Assembly: GCA_026413225.1 (NCBI GenBank)
Contig: CM048572.1
Location: forward strand, 7,688,001-7,752,000
DNA: 64,000 bases
Direction: 5' to 3'
Source: Otis tarda
Taxonomy: Eukaryota; Chordata; Aves; Otidiformes; Otididae
Below, one piece after another: positions 35,601 to 46,700 of the stretch (the first letter of the stretch is position 1; the number at the start of each line of letters is the position of its first letter). A program made the position numbers and the translations under genes. The notes beneath the pieces are model-generated. The model was not told the origin of the DNA. It ran no database searches and worked only from the letters and a program-made list of their open reading frames with translations.

Positions 35601-38600
35601 TACCTGGAGATACATAGAAGTGCCTGTAGGTAAGCTTCACCTGGCACTGCTGCCCTCCTAGCAGGTGTAAGTTCTCAGAGACGTACACCACTTGATTTAA
35701 GGCAAGTTCCTGATAGTATGTTCTTAGATGAGAAAAACATCTATAGACGAAGCACTCACAAGGGAGCACGTTAAAAGCCAGGACTATGCCAGGGTCTAAT
35801 TAGCCAGCCTTTGTTCACATTGGTCCCATTCTCAGAATCTTTATTTTTCCTGCCCTTTCTCTTATCTGATACTGTCTTAGTGCTTTTGGTACAAATGTCC
35901 AATCAGTATATGAAAGTTGTATTTCATAAAGGTACTTCCATTGGAAATCAGTTCATTTAACACTTCAATTTGCTTTTCTATAAATAGATTTTTAAACCTA
36001 TTGGCCCTTATTCTATTTGTTCTTTCCTGTAACGAGCACATGAAAATATGAAGGTTTGCTAGCTTTTACACATACACCTTAAATAAGCTTCTTCAGTTTC
36101 AATTCTGTAGTATGTGTGCTGCATTTCTACACATTCATGTAAAATGGCAGTAAAGGTCAGAGTACTTAAAATCTTGAGAGTTCAGTAAACTGGTTGGATG
36201 GATAAAATTCAAGTTAATAGGATCTTTATTTTAAATAGAGTATGCTTCTTTTAGGTTAACGGAAAAGAACCAGATGATGAAAATCTCAATAAATCTGAAA
36301 TAAGCCAAGTTTTTGAGATTGCACTTAAAAGGAACTTGCCTGTGAATTTTGAGGTATGTTTATTTTACAAGCTCTAGATTTGTTTTTATTAGAATATTAA
36401 GGGTACACATTAAGTTGAGTCTCTTCTAGATAACCCAAACAACTGACTTTTAACATGTCTTGTTAGTTGTGAACACACTTTTACCTTTGACAGTCACTCT
36501 GATTGTCTCAGAGTTTATACGGTAAAATGAAGAAAAAAGAAAAATCCACCTGTTCACAAATTCATGCATTAAAATCATAACATGAGTGAACAGCTATGCT
36601 GTGGTTGTCTGTGCAATCTTTTTTTCCAAGCTTTTTGAAAAAATCAGTATTACAGTGAAGAAACAAAACACAACCCCATGTTAATGGTTAGAACAGTGAC
36701 GTGCAGAGTCAAGGCAAAAGAGTATAGCTCGCTCTGAAAGACACTTATGGAAGTATTTGCTTAATTAAGCACTGATGTGGACTACCCGCAAGCTGCAGAA
36801 TCTCACAAATAGGTTTCTTTTCTTGCCATGAGGTGACCTCATGTGCATCTTACTTTCCTCTCCTTTTGGCCTGGCTGCTTGCTGCCTCTTTGCCCCTCCT
36901 TGATCATTTTAGTTTTCTTAAATCAATAGCTTCCATAGAACCATCTCTGTTTCACTAAAATATTAATTTATCATGCTGCTTTCCTGAGCTGGCAGAGTAA
37001 CATTTAAGTCAACTATCTGAATTATTATAGTAAGAAAACACGATTTTGTATAACTAAACTGCTTCTAAAACAGTTTTATGAAATTTTACATGAAGCTTTT
37101 AATTATTGCAGATTAGCCTGAGTAAAAATGTACTATCACACAAAGCCAGTTGTGGGTGGAAGTTCTTAATTCATTCTTACTTTTTTACTTTATGGATATT
37201 TTGAAGTATGGTGTGTTATGAATAGAGTTAAAAGACTAAATCTGTAGCAGGCAGCTATCTCTTAGATGTCTCCAGAATTCTTGATTCCTGAACTAAAATG
37301 CTGGATACTAAAGAACTGCGTTCTCTGTAGTGTTCTGTTACTGTAACATGATGTATTTAATGAGGTGATGTTAACTGTGTGGAAGTGTAGACTGATGAAA
37401 TAGAACAGTCATGTTTTAATATTGAAAGAGTAAATCAGTAAATTAAATAAGATGGGTTAATTACTTATATGTAAATACTTTCAGTGCTTGCTGCATCTGA
37501 TATTTTTAAAGCATATGTTTATTTGGGTGGGATTATGTTATTAGAGTGAGTATGATTTACATCTCTACTTTCTGGATTGTGTGAGAATCTAAAATCTCTT
37601 TATCCATAGTTCTAGTGAGAAGTTTGCTATAAACAATGTGCCCTACCATTTTTAATAAGTGTTTATCACGCTTTCACTCAGTTTTTCCCTCTGAAACAGG
37701 TGACCAAGGAAAGTGGTCCTCCCCATATGAAGAGCTTTGTAACCAAGGTGTCAGTTGGAGAATTCATGGGTGAAGGTGAAGGAAAGAGCAAGAAGATCTC
37801 AAAGAAAAATGCTGCAATAGCAGTCCTAGAAGAACTGAAAAAATTGCCACCCCTTCCTACGGTTGAGAAAATGAAGCCACGAATCAAAAAGAAAACCAAA
37901 TCAATAGTGAAGGTAAGAGACAAACAGATTGGAAATCTGACTGTTATAAATAATCATCAGATGAGAGGGATTCAGAGTTAATTATAAACACTCTTCAACT
38001 GTTCAGTGTTTACCGCAATCTGGTACTACAAATGAAATGATATTTTGCTCCCGCTCTAAGTGGGCTCTGACACCACTTTTACAACAGTTACCAGTAAATT
38101 CATGATGAAAGAGAAATGTTATAAAAGAATGAGTGGCATGTTAAAATCAAGCTCTGACTTTCAGGCCTTAGACTTCACAGCTTCAGGTTTTGTATGATTT
38201 TGCTTGTGCAAATTCTCCCGCAAGCCTGTCCCTCCTAGTATAGCAGGATTAGAACTTGTAGAAGTATCACTAGTGATAGGTTGGTTATATGTGGTCAACT
38301 GTGGCAGCAGAGCCCAATAAATTGAGTGTTCTCTTTGGCTGTGACAGTGTTTCTTTATGCAACTTTTATTTAAGTGTTTTTAAATTCTAGAGATGAATGC
38401 ATTCAGTAGCACGCTGCATTTGTCTGTTAAACCAAAGATTCATAAATTTTGGCTTATTTCCTAAACATTGTTCTACATAGCTGCAAACAAGTCCAGAATA
38501 TGGTCAAGGAATGAATCCCATTAGCAGACTTGCCCAGATACAGCAGGCCAAGAAAGAGAAGGAACCAGAGTACATGCTCATCACAGAACGTGGTCTTCCA

Positions 38601-41600
38601 AGGCGCAGGGAGTTTGTTATGCAGGTTTGTATGTTAATTTGAGAAATCTAGTGGCATGGCTGTGATGTCCTTTTTTTATTTTTTTAATTTTTTTTTTTGG
38701 CTTATAGTGATCAGGTTGTCATGATGATATACAAAGTTGACAGGATTATGGACAAATTTCTGTGAAATTTATTAAGAAAATATCCAGTGGACTATGTTCA
38801 AGAAAGACAAAGGTTCAAAAAAAGTGATCTGAATCATGTTTAAAAGAAATTGCATAGGGCACCAGAAGTCTATGTTGTAACTGCCTGATGTTTTAATTAA
38901 CAAGAATATTCATATTCCGTTAAGAGATACTGATATTTTGTAACATAGGATTTATTAACACAAATCTGGGTGTCGTTAATTTCCTCCTTCCCAAGTTTTT
39001 GTGTGTTGCTTTAGAGTGCAGAAATTGCTGCAAATCCCAATTGTATAGTAGTATTTCTAATACTGAGTAGCTAGTAGCCTCTAATAATTAAGTGCATTCT
39101 CCAGATCTCTCTCCTATCCTGGCCAAGACAGGAAAGTTAGGAGCTTTCTTTCTATTACAATAGTAAATCTGCTACACCTGCAACTTCAGCTTGACAGATT
39201 TGTCTGCTTTTATACTAGTTTTGAGAGTTTAGGCTGTTGTCAAGGTGAGATGATGAAACATAGTTGTTTCTGTGACTTCTGTTTGGGTTTTTTTGTACTT
39301 GGAGGCCCATGATCATTGATAATAAATGACAGCTTGCTTAGAATAATGATTACTTGAACTATTTTGTGACTTATAGCATGCTCAAGACACAGATCACTAA
39401 TAAGTGAATTCTCATACTTCTGCTTAGGAATTTATTTGACTTTTCTTCCTCTTTTGTCCAGGTCAAAGTTGGTGTGCACACAGCTGAAGGAATGGGCACA
39501 AACAAAAAAGTTGCTAAACGCAATGCAGCTGAAAATATGTTGGAACTTTTAGGTTTCAAAATCCCTCAACCTCAACCTCCAAAGCCAGCATTAAAGACAG
39601 AAGAGAAAGTAAGAATCTTTAAAAATCAACAGCTATTTGATACTACAGCAGTAGCTGACTTGAAATGACAGCAGCTTTGCAAGGCAGTAACAGTGTCAAA
39701 AGTTTGTTACAGGTCTCTTTCTTTGGTGAGTCCCTTAGAAAGAGCCTTGCATTCCTCTCTTACTGATTCAGCAGATGTTAGCAGGGAGTTTAAAAAGCAA
39801 GTCTGATTTTAGTTTTCTCCTTTTCATGTAGATGCTCATTTGTGTCCAGTACATTGTCCTCCGCAGCACAAGCTAGTTTAACTGGCTTTACTATGGTATC
39901 TAGTTCCAGTATCTGTGTTCTTAATACCACTTCACTAGTCTGTAGATAGTTTTAGTCATTCAGTGAAGAAGAATCACTGAACTTCTCTTTTCTTGGTAGC
40001 TATGTAATAATTGAGGTTTTTGAATAATAAATTCCTCAGTAAAATTTTGAGTAATCAGATCATCTGCATCTCAAGAACTTTAAAATGGGGGAGGTGAGGG
40101 GGAAGTTTTAAAGGGATATTGTGGTTTTGCTTTTTTTCTTTTTATTTTTAAGACACCAGTGAAGAAACCAGGTGACGGAAGAAAAGTAACCTTCTTTGAG
40201 CCGGGCTCTGAAGAGACTTCAACTAGTGAGTAACCTTACTGAAAGCAGCATGGCCCTGTTGGCATGTGTGTATGTGTAAGACACGTTTCTCAGCCCCTTC
40301 AGTGCTATCATTTAACACACCATAATGGGCAGAGGTGTGCAGCTGCTGGCCTGCAGACTACATCTTACCCCTTGGGAGGGTTTTGTTCAAATCCCAAAGA
40401 GCTCATTTCTCCCAAGTTGTACAGTATTCAGCTTGCTTGGCCACCTGCTTGGGGAAGGGACTAGATGGCTGAGCCAAAAGCATGTGTGTGCTGATGGGTC
40501 AGTCGAGCAGTTAATGGAGGCGCACCTGCTGCTACCTGTGGTGTGTAGGCTTGTCTTACCTTGTTCTGAGGATCTTGGAGCAGGCTTTAATTTGTGTCTA
40601 GGGCTTTCTAGGACAAGAATGAATGTTCAGGACTGAGCTTGGTTTTGATCCAGGGACCAAGCTCCTTCCACCAACAGCAGAAATGAAGTGGGGGCAATTT
40701 CTGTGGGGAACAAGGTAAGAGGAGGAGGAGAGATCAGCCTCTCTGGCTCAGCAGAACATTTCTCTGGTATAGGGTCCAAATGAGGATAGGAGCAGATTCC
40801 TTGGGAAAAGGCTTGGGCTTTCTGCCACCTGGGAATAGCCTTCTAGATTTGTAAGAGTGGTTGCAGGTTAGAAGACTGCTCCAGAGATGTCACTGTAAGC
40901 TGAGGCAAGAGTAGCAATGGGAGGGTGATGCTGGATTTGTTGAGGAAGAGGTAGCTGTGTTAAGTTCAGCCACATTGCCTTACAGGGGTTGACAGGATAA
41001 CTACAGTATGTTGAAGGCTGTTCCTGGGACAAAGATGAGAAAGGGTGTCAATACTAAATGAAATTTATTTTCCTAAAGCCGGAAGGAAAGTTGGGAGGAA
41101 AGGAATGGCCTTGTAGTACAGAACAGCCTCTTCATCTGAGCTTGGTCTCTAATGACTGAGCGCAAGGAACTGTCTGCGTTTATTTCAGACAGTTGGTGGT
41201 TATAGTAGTCAGATCCACAGATGACTGGCTGAAAGAAAAACAAACAAGCAAAACCAACTGGCCACCAAGTGTACAGGCATTGGCTTTCTCTAATGTAAAC
41301 TGTTGGGAGGAGTCATTATGGAAAGTTTGTCTATCGCAAGGTATTTCTATTCTGGATAGTATGTTTCAGGTACTTTATGTGTTTAAGTATAGTTTTGTTG
41401 TTTAAATAATAAATAGTTGGAATTGACTTGGACTTTAGTAACATTTTACTGCATCTGTAAGATCTTAGGTAAACTTCCTGACTTCTTATTCAAACTTTGC
41501 CATCCCTGTTTTCTTCCACCTACAAATTTTGGCTTTCATTCTTAGACTTGAAACAGCTCAAGCCTGCTGAACTTCATTTATCTAATCTGCCATAATACTG

Positions 41601-44600
41601 ACTCCTCTGTTTATTTCAGTGGCACTGTCTTCCCCACCTTTCTTGAAAACACCTCTCTCATTTTCCTGCACAGTTCTGTGTATGTGAGTTCCCCATAAAA
41701 AGCTGTTCTTATCCCTCTTAATTCTAGCTTATGCCATAATGTCAATAAATTGCTATCAATTGACCATGGTTGGATATTTGCTCTAAATTTTGCTTCTTCA
41801 TACTGTGCTAATGTTACATTTAACCTTACCTACCTGTATATGTTTTCACAATATACAGTTTAAACTTTGTGGGCTATCTGTCAGTGTCTTTACAATATTT
41901 AACAGTGGCTCTGGCCATTCTGTGTTTTTATTATTTGCTTCTACAGCTCAAATGATGAAATTAAAAATTATGAAATGAAAAGGTATCTGTAGAATGTGGT
42001 TGCAACTATCTGAGGTGTCTGTAAGCTTCACTAACTGCTTCTGGACATAAAGGTCCTCCTTTTGGAGGTGTTGCACATTTATTCAACAAGCAAACTCTCT
42101 CTTGATGATGCTGAATCTCTAACCCACCAAAAGCAAATCAAGCTTGCTAGGTTTGTTAGTGTTTCAAAAGTAATTTGAAACAAATTATTTTTTTTTAAAG
42201 TGGCTTTTGATGCCTATATATGCCTTCATGTGTCTGCAGAAGGCCTCAGAGGAATAGGTAGCATCTGTTTAGTATGTACCTCTTTTCTCAGGTAATAAAG
42301 AAGATGAGTTTAGGATGCCTTATCTCAGCCATCAGCAACTTCCTGCTGGAATTCTTCCCATGGTCCCTGAGGTTGCACAAGCTGTAGGAGCCAATCAAGG
42401 ACACCACACCAAAGAGTTCAGTAGGGCAGCCCCAAATCCTGCCAAGGCTACAGTAACAGCAATGATTGCTAGAGAGCTATTGTATGGTGGTACTTCTCCT
42501 ACTGCTGAGACCATATTAAAGAATAACAACTCGTCAGGCCACGTACCCCACGGACCACTTACTAGGCCCTCTGAGCAGCTGGACTATCTTTCCAGTGTTC
42601 AAGGAATCCAGGTAAATGTTCAGCTTTTTAAGATTTCTTCCAAAGCTATCCAGACTGGTCCAACCTGTTGTTTGTTCTAAAGCTTTTTAGTTCTGCTGGT
42701 GACTGATGTATTCTGAGACTGCTTGTTAAGCTGAAATTCATGTAAATGTTTTACTTTACCTATGAGATGTACTGAATTTTACAGCTTTTAAATTTAATTT
42801 TCAAATGTGCGTTTCTGTACTTCATCCTCAGCCTTAATTCAGTGCTACTCTGAAGTCCTGGAAGAATAAAATTGAAAGTAGCGTTTTCTGAAAATTGTTG
42901 TGATATAGGAACATAGTACGAAGTTGAACTTGGCTGATCTGAAATCAGTTTTTTTCAATAATCTTTCATACATTAACATTCGCTGTAAGCTGTAGATTTT
43001 CTTGTCTTTGGTCCCTTTAAGCAGAATTGCATATAAATTAATATGTTAAAGGAGCTCAGTGGATTAAAAAGTGTAACAGGGAAACTTTAAAATGCAGATA
43101 GCTATGATCAGAGCAAAGGTTCCAGCAACAATCATTATTAAGTAGCCACTTTTATTCAGAAGGCTTGCAGAGCTCTCATGATTACTAAAAAACATTGCCA
43201 GTGAAGTCAAACTTCAAATTAAATGGTTCTACTGGCAGACAGAATGGTTAAAAGTCAGGTTCAGCTTCATATATGGGCAAATAATCTATAGCAATTGTGA
43301 TGTATTTCCTATACTTGCTTAACTGAGAAGAACTAAATCCTTCTCTTTTCTTCAGGTTGAATATAAAGACTTTCCCAAAAATAACAAGAACGAGTTTGTA
43401 TCTCTTATAAACTGTTCCTCTCAGCCACCTCTGATCAGCCATGGGATTGGAAAGGATGTAGAATCTTGCCATGACATGGTACGAATATTGCTGAAATACT
43501 TGCTCTTTGGGTTTCAGTGAACTAAGGGATGCAGCGGATAGACCAAGGTTTCATATCACTGCTAGACAGCAGTTAATTAAGTGCTGTACAATTACCTGGC
43601 TAATTTTTGTCTAATATTACACAGGTTGCTGAAATAATTGATTAATAGTATCAGAATCTAATCTAAATAACCGTTAAAATGCTTAATATGCTCACAATTC
43701 TGGTCTACAAAAAAATGCATTTGCTTTATCTTGATATTATTTGCATGAGCACATATTAAAGAAAATGTATGAAAAAGAACTTTTAAAACAGAGCATATCA
43801 GCTTATTTTCCGTAACAGAACGGGCTGGTATTTCACTGGGAACTGCAGTACTTGGGTTCACTCTACCAGACTTTCTGCTGGAACAGCATCCCAAGTGGAA
43901 GAAATGCAATTCACCATTAGATAGCAGGAGACACTCTAAATCTTCCTTTATAAAACAGATCTTTTATTCACAGTAGCTGAAATATTTATTTGTGAAAGAA
44001 TGAGTCTTCTACACTGTAAACTGTAAGGGACTTTGTCTATAGAAGACATTGCATATTGCTAACAATATGCACACAGTCTACTGTAATTTGAAGTCTCGTG
44101 ACCCGAGTACTGACTGAAGACTAAGGTAATAATTTGCAATACACTTAGGAAAACCTGATTTTACTGATTTTTGTACTAAAAATTTTTGCAGTAATGTTCT
44201 AATGGCTAGAATTTGATAGAGATTTCTTTGATCTTTGTAACTTAATTTTGAGATTTTCATACCCATCCCTACATCCTGCTGTAAAGAGCTCCTGCAAGAG
44301 TAAGCACATGAGTCAGTGCAGGAGGTAGAAGGGAAAAGGACAGCCAGTTTGGAGCTTAAACATTGCCACTGGGCCAATGTGAGAACCTGCCTCTGCTCAG
44401 ATATTCAGCTGTCACTAATGCATGTGCTATAACTAATCAGGGATCTTCTGAAAAGCTGCACCTGAAATTGATCTGAATAAAGTTGAAAAAAATTTCAGTT
44501 CTCCAAGGAGGTGACTGACTTCTGCATTAGCCATGTCACACTGACTCTTCTTTTAAACAGTCACATGTGCTCTGTGTTGTACTTTTGATTCTTGTGTAAC

Positions 44601-45783
44601 TTGTTTTCTTTTTTTGCAAAGGACTTTTTGGTTCGGTGTATTTTAATGTCTTGTCTTAAGCTCTGTACAGTTTGAGCGATTACTAATTTAGTGTCTTTTT
44701 CCGTGATGTTAATAGTACTGCTGAATTAATTTTCCTCCATTGCTAAACCAAATGCAGTGGGAATCCCCTAGCCACAGCACCATTCTATTGTTTAATGTAG
44801 CAAGATTAAATTCTACACCATTGTATTTTTCCACCATAATTATGCATTTTAAAAAATATATTACCAAAATTAGAATATTTACTTTGTTTTAAGTGAGTCT
44901 CGGTCCAGCTTTCACTACATTAATGAAATGGAATCAGGTTGAATTGCTGAATGTTCTCTCTTTTCTTTAGGCTGCATTGAATATTTTAAAGTTGCTGTCT
45001 GAGTTGGACCAACAAACCACAGAGATGCCAAGAACAGGAAATGGACCAATGTCTGTGTGAGTGTGACCCATTGACTTTCCCTTGCACTAGTGGAAACCTC
45101 TAACCCTATGATGTTCTATAAACAAATAAAATGTGAGGGTTTTTTCTTTGCCAGAAAAGTTAAAATGCCAAGGGCTGTTATCTTCTTCAGAAGGATGAGA
45201 GGGTAGGTTTTATGATCAAGCTTGTAATTTTCATGTGTCAAATGCAAATCACTGAGCAGGAGTGAGTGCATAAAATGTAATGGCTGTGATACAGAGAATT
45301 CTGACTGTGATCCCCCTGCTTAAACGATTTTTTTGCATATATTTGGAAATAGTGTAACTTTTCAGTATGTTTAAGTGTTACATTTGCTTCTCTCTTTCTT
45401 GAAATCTTCTCTATGTGAAATGTAAACAATGTATAAGTTTCACAGCTTGCTTTCAGCAGAAACGTGGAGGGGTTGCAAATTACTCCCTTCGACCAGGAAA
45501 AAAGAAAAAAGTTTAGCCTATCCTTTAGATAATAAGCTGTCAAAATGGTAGAATTAACAAAGTGTTAATTGATTAAACATGGAGGCCATATAACAATTTG
45601 TTATATGCACCTCAAATTCCTTGTATCAGGTCTAGAAGCATCTTCTTAATGGAAGTAGTGTTTTATCCTAAGTAACAGGGGTTTTCTATTTGTAGATGTG
45701 TGAAACAAGAAATGGAAAGTGACCCTCTTCTCAAACCGGCTAACTCAAACACTTTGGGACAAACACTGGACAGCACTGCCTAA
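25714..45783 (+). CDS. STAU1: STAU1 (Staufen-1 dsRNA-binding protein), complete CDS, 14 coding exons
   Basis: Staufen-1 binds structured mRNA and acts in RNA transport, translation and UPF1-dependent decay in the cytoplasm. CDS join(25714..25906, 26731..26855, 28733..28889, 29698..29836, 30588..30753, 36255..36353, 37700..37912, 38481..38624, 39462..39608, 40153..40225, 42292..42611, 43356..43478, 44971..45056, 45696..45783) is 2073 nt, 690 aa. Approximate domains: dsRBD1 76-140, dsRBD2 163-250, dsRBD3 275-342, dsRBD4 376-443, tubulin-binding region between dsRBD4 and the C-terminal module, Staufen-swapping motif 535-555, dsRBD5-like 593-650. The start ATG follows ggaagtgaac and begins [12 protein letters not shown], as in the mammalian long form. 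Omitting exons 4 and 5 gives 596 aa, near the 577-aa human long form. The tail from exon 16 differs from the human ending. Every junction is in phase. Confidence 0.96.
26731..26855 (+). CDS. STAU1: STAU1 exon 4: first half of dsRBD1
   Basis: The acceptor is taatctttcag and the donor is ctaag|gtaaat. It encodes [20 protein letters not shown] and then [18 protein letters not shown]. It is entered in phase 1 and left in phase 0, 125 nt long, so skipping it alone would shift the frame. Confidence 0.92.
28733..28889 (+). CDS. STAU1: STAU1 exon 5: second half of dsRBD1
   Basis: The acceptor is tctatttttgag and the donor is atccag|gtacgt. It encodes [17 protein letters not shown] and the helix-2 signature [14 protein letters not shown]. 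It is 157 nt long, enters in phase 0 and leaves in phase 1, so exons 4 and 5 together are frame-neutral. Confidence 0.92.
28890..29697 (+). repeat. STAU1 intron 5 with A-rich low-complexity tracts
   Basis: An 18-base A run lies at 28914-28931 and an A-rich (AAAAATT)n-like stretch at about 29158-29231. A cluster of inverted repeats sits at 29484-29520. Confidence 0.7.
29484..29520. repeat. Paired palindromes in STAU1 intron 5
   Basis: Arms atttaacata (29484-29493) and tatgttaaat (29499-29508) form a perfect 10-bp stem with a 5-base loop. Overlapping it is a perfect 14-base palindrome, atgacatatgtcat, at 29507-29520. The function is unknown. Confidence 0.7.
29698..29836 (+). CDS. STAU1: STAU1 exon 6: start of dsRBD2
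   Basis: The acceptor is tttacgtag and the donor is ccacg|gtacgt. It encodes [19 protein letters not shown] and [12 protein letters not shown], and is entered in phase 1, as required after either exon 3 or exon 5. Confidence 0.95.
30588..30753 (+). CDS. STAU1: STAU1 exon 7: rest of dsRBD2
   Basis: The acceptor is tctttgcag and the donor is ccagag|gtggga. It encodes [19 protein letters not shown] and the conserved RNA-contact run [18 protein letters not shown], and ends in phase 0. Confidence 0.96.
32575..32603 (+). repeat. Poly(T) tract, 29 bases
   Basis: An uninterrupted T run in STAU1 intron 7. On the - strand it reads as poly(A), but no retrotransposed gene was seen beside it. Confidence 0.85.
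33568..33642 (+). mobile_element. CR1 LINE 3'-end relic
   Basis: The stretch reads ctctgctttgagtgggagg, then gagacctccgaaggaccctt and ccaacctgaattagtctga. This is the order of the conserved CR1 3' end in + orientation. The terminal octamer repeats are lost. Confidence 0.7.
36255..36353 (+). CDS. STAU1: STAU1 exon 8: start of dsRBD3
   Basis: The acceptor is cttcttttag and the donor is tttgag|gtatgt. It encodes [15 protein letters not shown] and [18 protein letters not shown]. It is 99 nt with phase 0 on both sides. Confidence 0.96.
37700..37912 (+). CDS. STAU1: STAU1 exon 9: rest of dsRBD3 and basic linker
   Basis: The acceptor is ctgaaacag and the donor is gtgaag|gtaaga. It carries [20 protein letters not shown] and the dsRNA-contact run [20 protein letters not shown], then a lysine-rich linker ([12 protein letters not shown]) that resembles the mapped nuclear signal of the family. 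This domain is the main dsRNA binder in mammalian STAU1. Confidence 0.96.
38481..38624 (+). CDS. STAU1: STAU1 exon 10: start of dsRBD4
   Basis: The acceptor is tctacatag and the donor is atgcag|gtttgt. It encodes [20 protein letters not shown] and [15 protein letters not shown]. Phase 0 on both sides. Confidence 0.96.
39462..39608 (+). CDS. STAU1: STAU1 exon 11: rest of dsRBD4
   Basis: The acceptor is ttttgtccag and the donor is gagaaa|gtaaga. It encodes [20 protein letters not shown] and [12 protein letters not shown], followed by a proline-rich linker. Phase 0 on both sides. Confidence 0.96.
40153..40225 (+). CDS. STAU1: STAU1 exon 12: linker, start of tubulin-binding region
   Basis: The acceptor is tatttttaag and the donor is acta|gtgagt. 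It encodes [20 protein letters not shown] and leaves in phase 1. Confidence 0.93.
42292..42611 (+). CDS. STAU1: STAU1 exon 13: tubulin-binding region and Staufen-swapping motif
   Basis: The acceptor is ttttctcag and the donor is atccag|gtaaat. It encodes [20 protein letters not shown], then [19 protein letters not shown] (the swapping motif that docks on dsRBD5 of a partner molecule), and ends [13 protein letters not shown] in phase 0. Confidence 0.96.
43356..43478 (+). CDS. STAU1: STAU1 exon 14: dsRBD5-like dimerisation domain, first part
   Basis: The acceptor is tttcttcag and the donor is gacatg|gtacga. It encodes [20 protein letters not shown] and [15 protein letters not shown]. Phase 0 on both sides. 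Confidence 0.96.
44971..45056 (+). CDS. STAU1: STAU1 exon 15: end of dsRBD5
   Basis: The acceptor is ttttctttag and the donor is tctgt|gtgagt. It encodes [20 protein letters not shown] and RTGNGPMS and leaves in phase 2. If the intron is not removed, the next codon but one is a TGA at 45058-45060, giving the ending GPMSV. Confidence 0.93.
45125..45130 (+). terminator. Intronic poly(A) signal after STAU1 exon 15
   Basis: A canonical AATAAA lies 65 bases after the in-frame TGA reached by reading into intron 15. It would allow an alternative last exon with a shorter tail. Confidence 0.5.
45696..45783 (+). CDS. STAU1: STAU1 exon 16: alternative-type C-terminal tail and stop
   Basis: The acceptor is ctatttgtag. 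Joined in phase 2 it gives [19 protein letters not shown] and then [10 protein letters not shown], with TAA at 45781-45783. The commonly described human protein ends GPMSVCGRC, so this 29-residue tail is different. It is supported by splice sites, phase and an open frame. Confidence 0.85.
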
Positions 45784-46700
45784 AAAAAGCTTTTGACTGG
45801 ACCCAAACCTGAAAGCACCAGAGAAAATCAAATGCTTCCTATTAATGTAACCTAACTGTTTTAGAGTGCTACAGTCTTTACAACCTACTGTAGTGTCTAA
45901 ATCATAACTGTTGCTTTTTCTTCAAACAGTGATAAATTTTTAGTTTCATTATATTGTTTTGATTGAAATGACACTATAAATTTTTCATTTGAAAGTTTCT
46001 TAATTGTATCTAGAACAATAGCACAGTTTAGAAACTTTGTCTTCTGAGACTGACATGTTATCTGTGAACTAACTTGGGAAGATCATATCCATATATGTGG
46101 TTATTTTGTTTTTATTGAAATAGCAAAGTTTCACTGGAAACAAATTGTGTGCCCACCATTTTTAAAACTCCAGTATTTTCTCAAACCTAGTTTAATTATC
46201 CAACGGTTGAATGAATTAAAACACTTTAGGAATTTTAAACTTTGTTTGATCATTTTTGGTTAATTTCTAGTTTTCTTGAGTGAGGGGTAGGGGAACTCGA
46301 ATGCAACAAGACTTTGTGATCTCTGATCTATGTTTTTAAGGATTGTGTGTATAGATGGCACACAGCTCACTACATTACAGGATATGATCTCAATGTAGTG
46401 CATATAAAACCGCAGATTGATTTTCCTTGAGTGCTTTATACTGTTTAATTACATCTCCATGTAGGGCTGAAAAAAATTACCTATGTTTATATATAAACTG
46501 TGTTGCTTTTGATGTTGTGTTATTGCGCACTGAAGTGTGCGCAATAAAGTTTTTTGCATATGGTCCAGGTAAAGCACGATAGCCTTGCAAGTTAAGTACT
46601 GCTTCAGTTCATTGTTTACGCTGGAATTTTTTCTCCCCATGGAATGTAAGTAAAACGTAGTGTTTGTCACCAATAAATGGTAATACTAAATTTTTTTGGT
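45784..46700 (+). other. STAU1: STAU1 3'UTR with two poly(A) signals
   Basis: About 0.9 kb, AT-rich. AATAAA hexamers lie at 46543-46548 and 46673-46678. The first sits in a perfect hairpin. The mature end is inferred. Confidence 0.75.
46520..46547 (+). promoter_or_regulatory. Perfect hairpin enclosing the first STAU1 poly(A) signal
   Basis: Arms ttattgcgcac (46520-46530) and gtgcgcaataa (46537-46547) are exact complements over 11 bp, with the 6-base loop tgaagt. The 3' arm contains the first five bases of the AATAAA at 46543-46548. Confidence 0.75.

Larger units (their letters stand above)
30754..36254 (+). other. STAU1: STAU1 intron 7
   Basis: About 5.5 kb. It contains a 29-base T run (32575-32603) and a short CR1 3'-end relic (33568-33642). 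The purine-rich block at about 31500-32160 was not recognised as any element. Confidence 0.55.

Noticed and set aside
41945..42016. C/D-like pair in STAU1 intron 12 (atgatga, then ctga)
   Set aside because: The sequences flanking the boxes do not pair, so there is no terminal stem.
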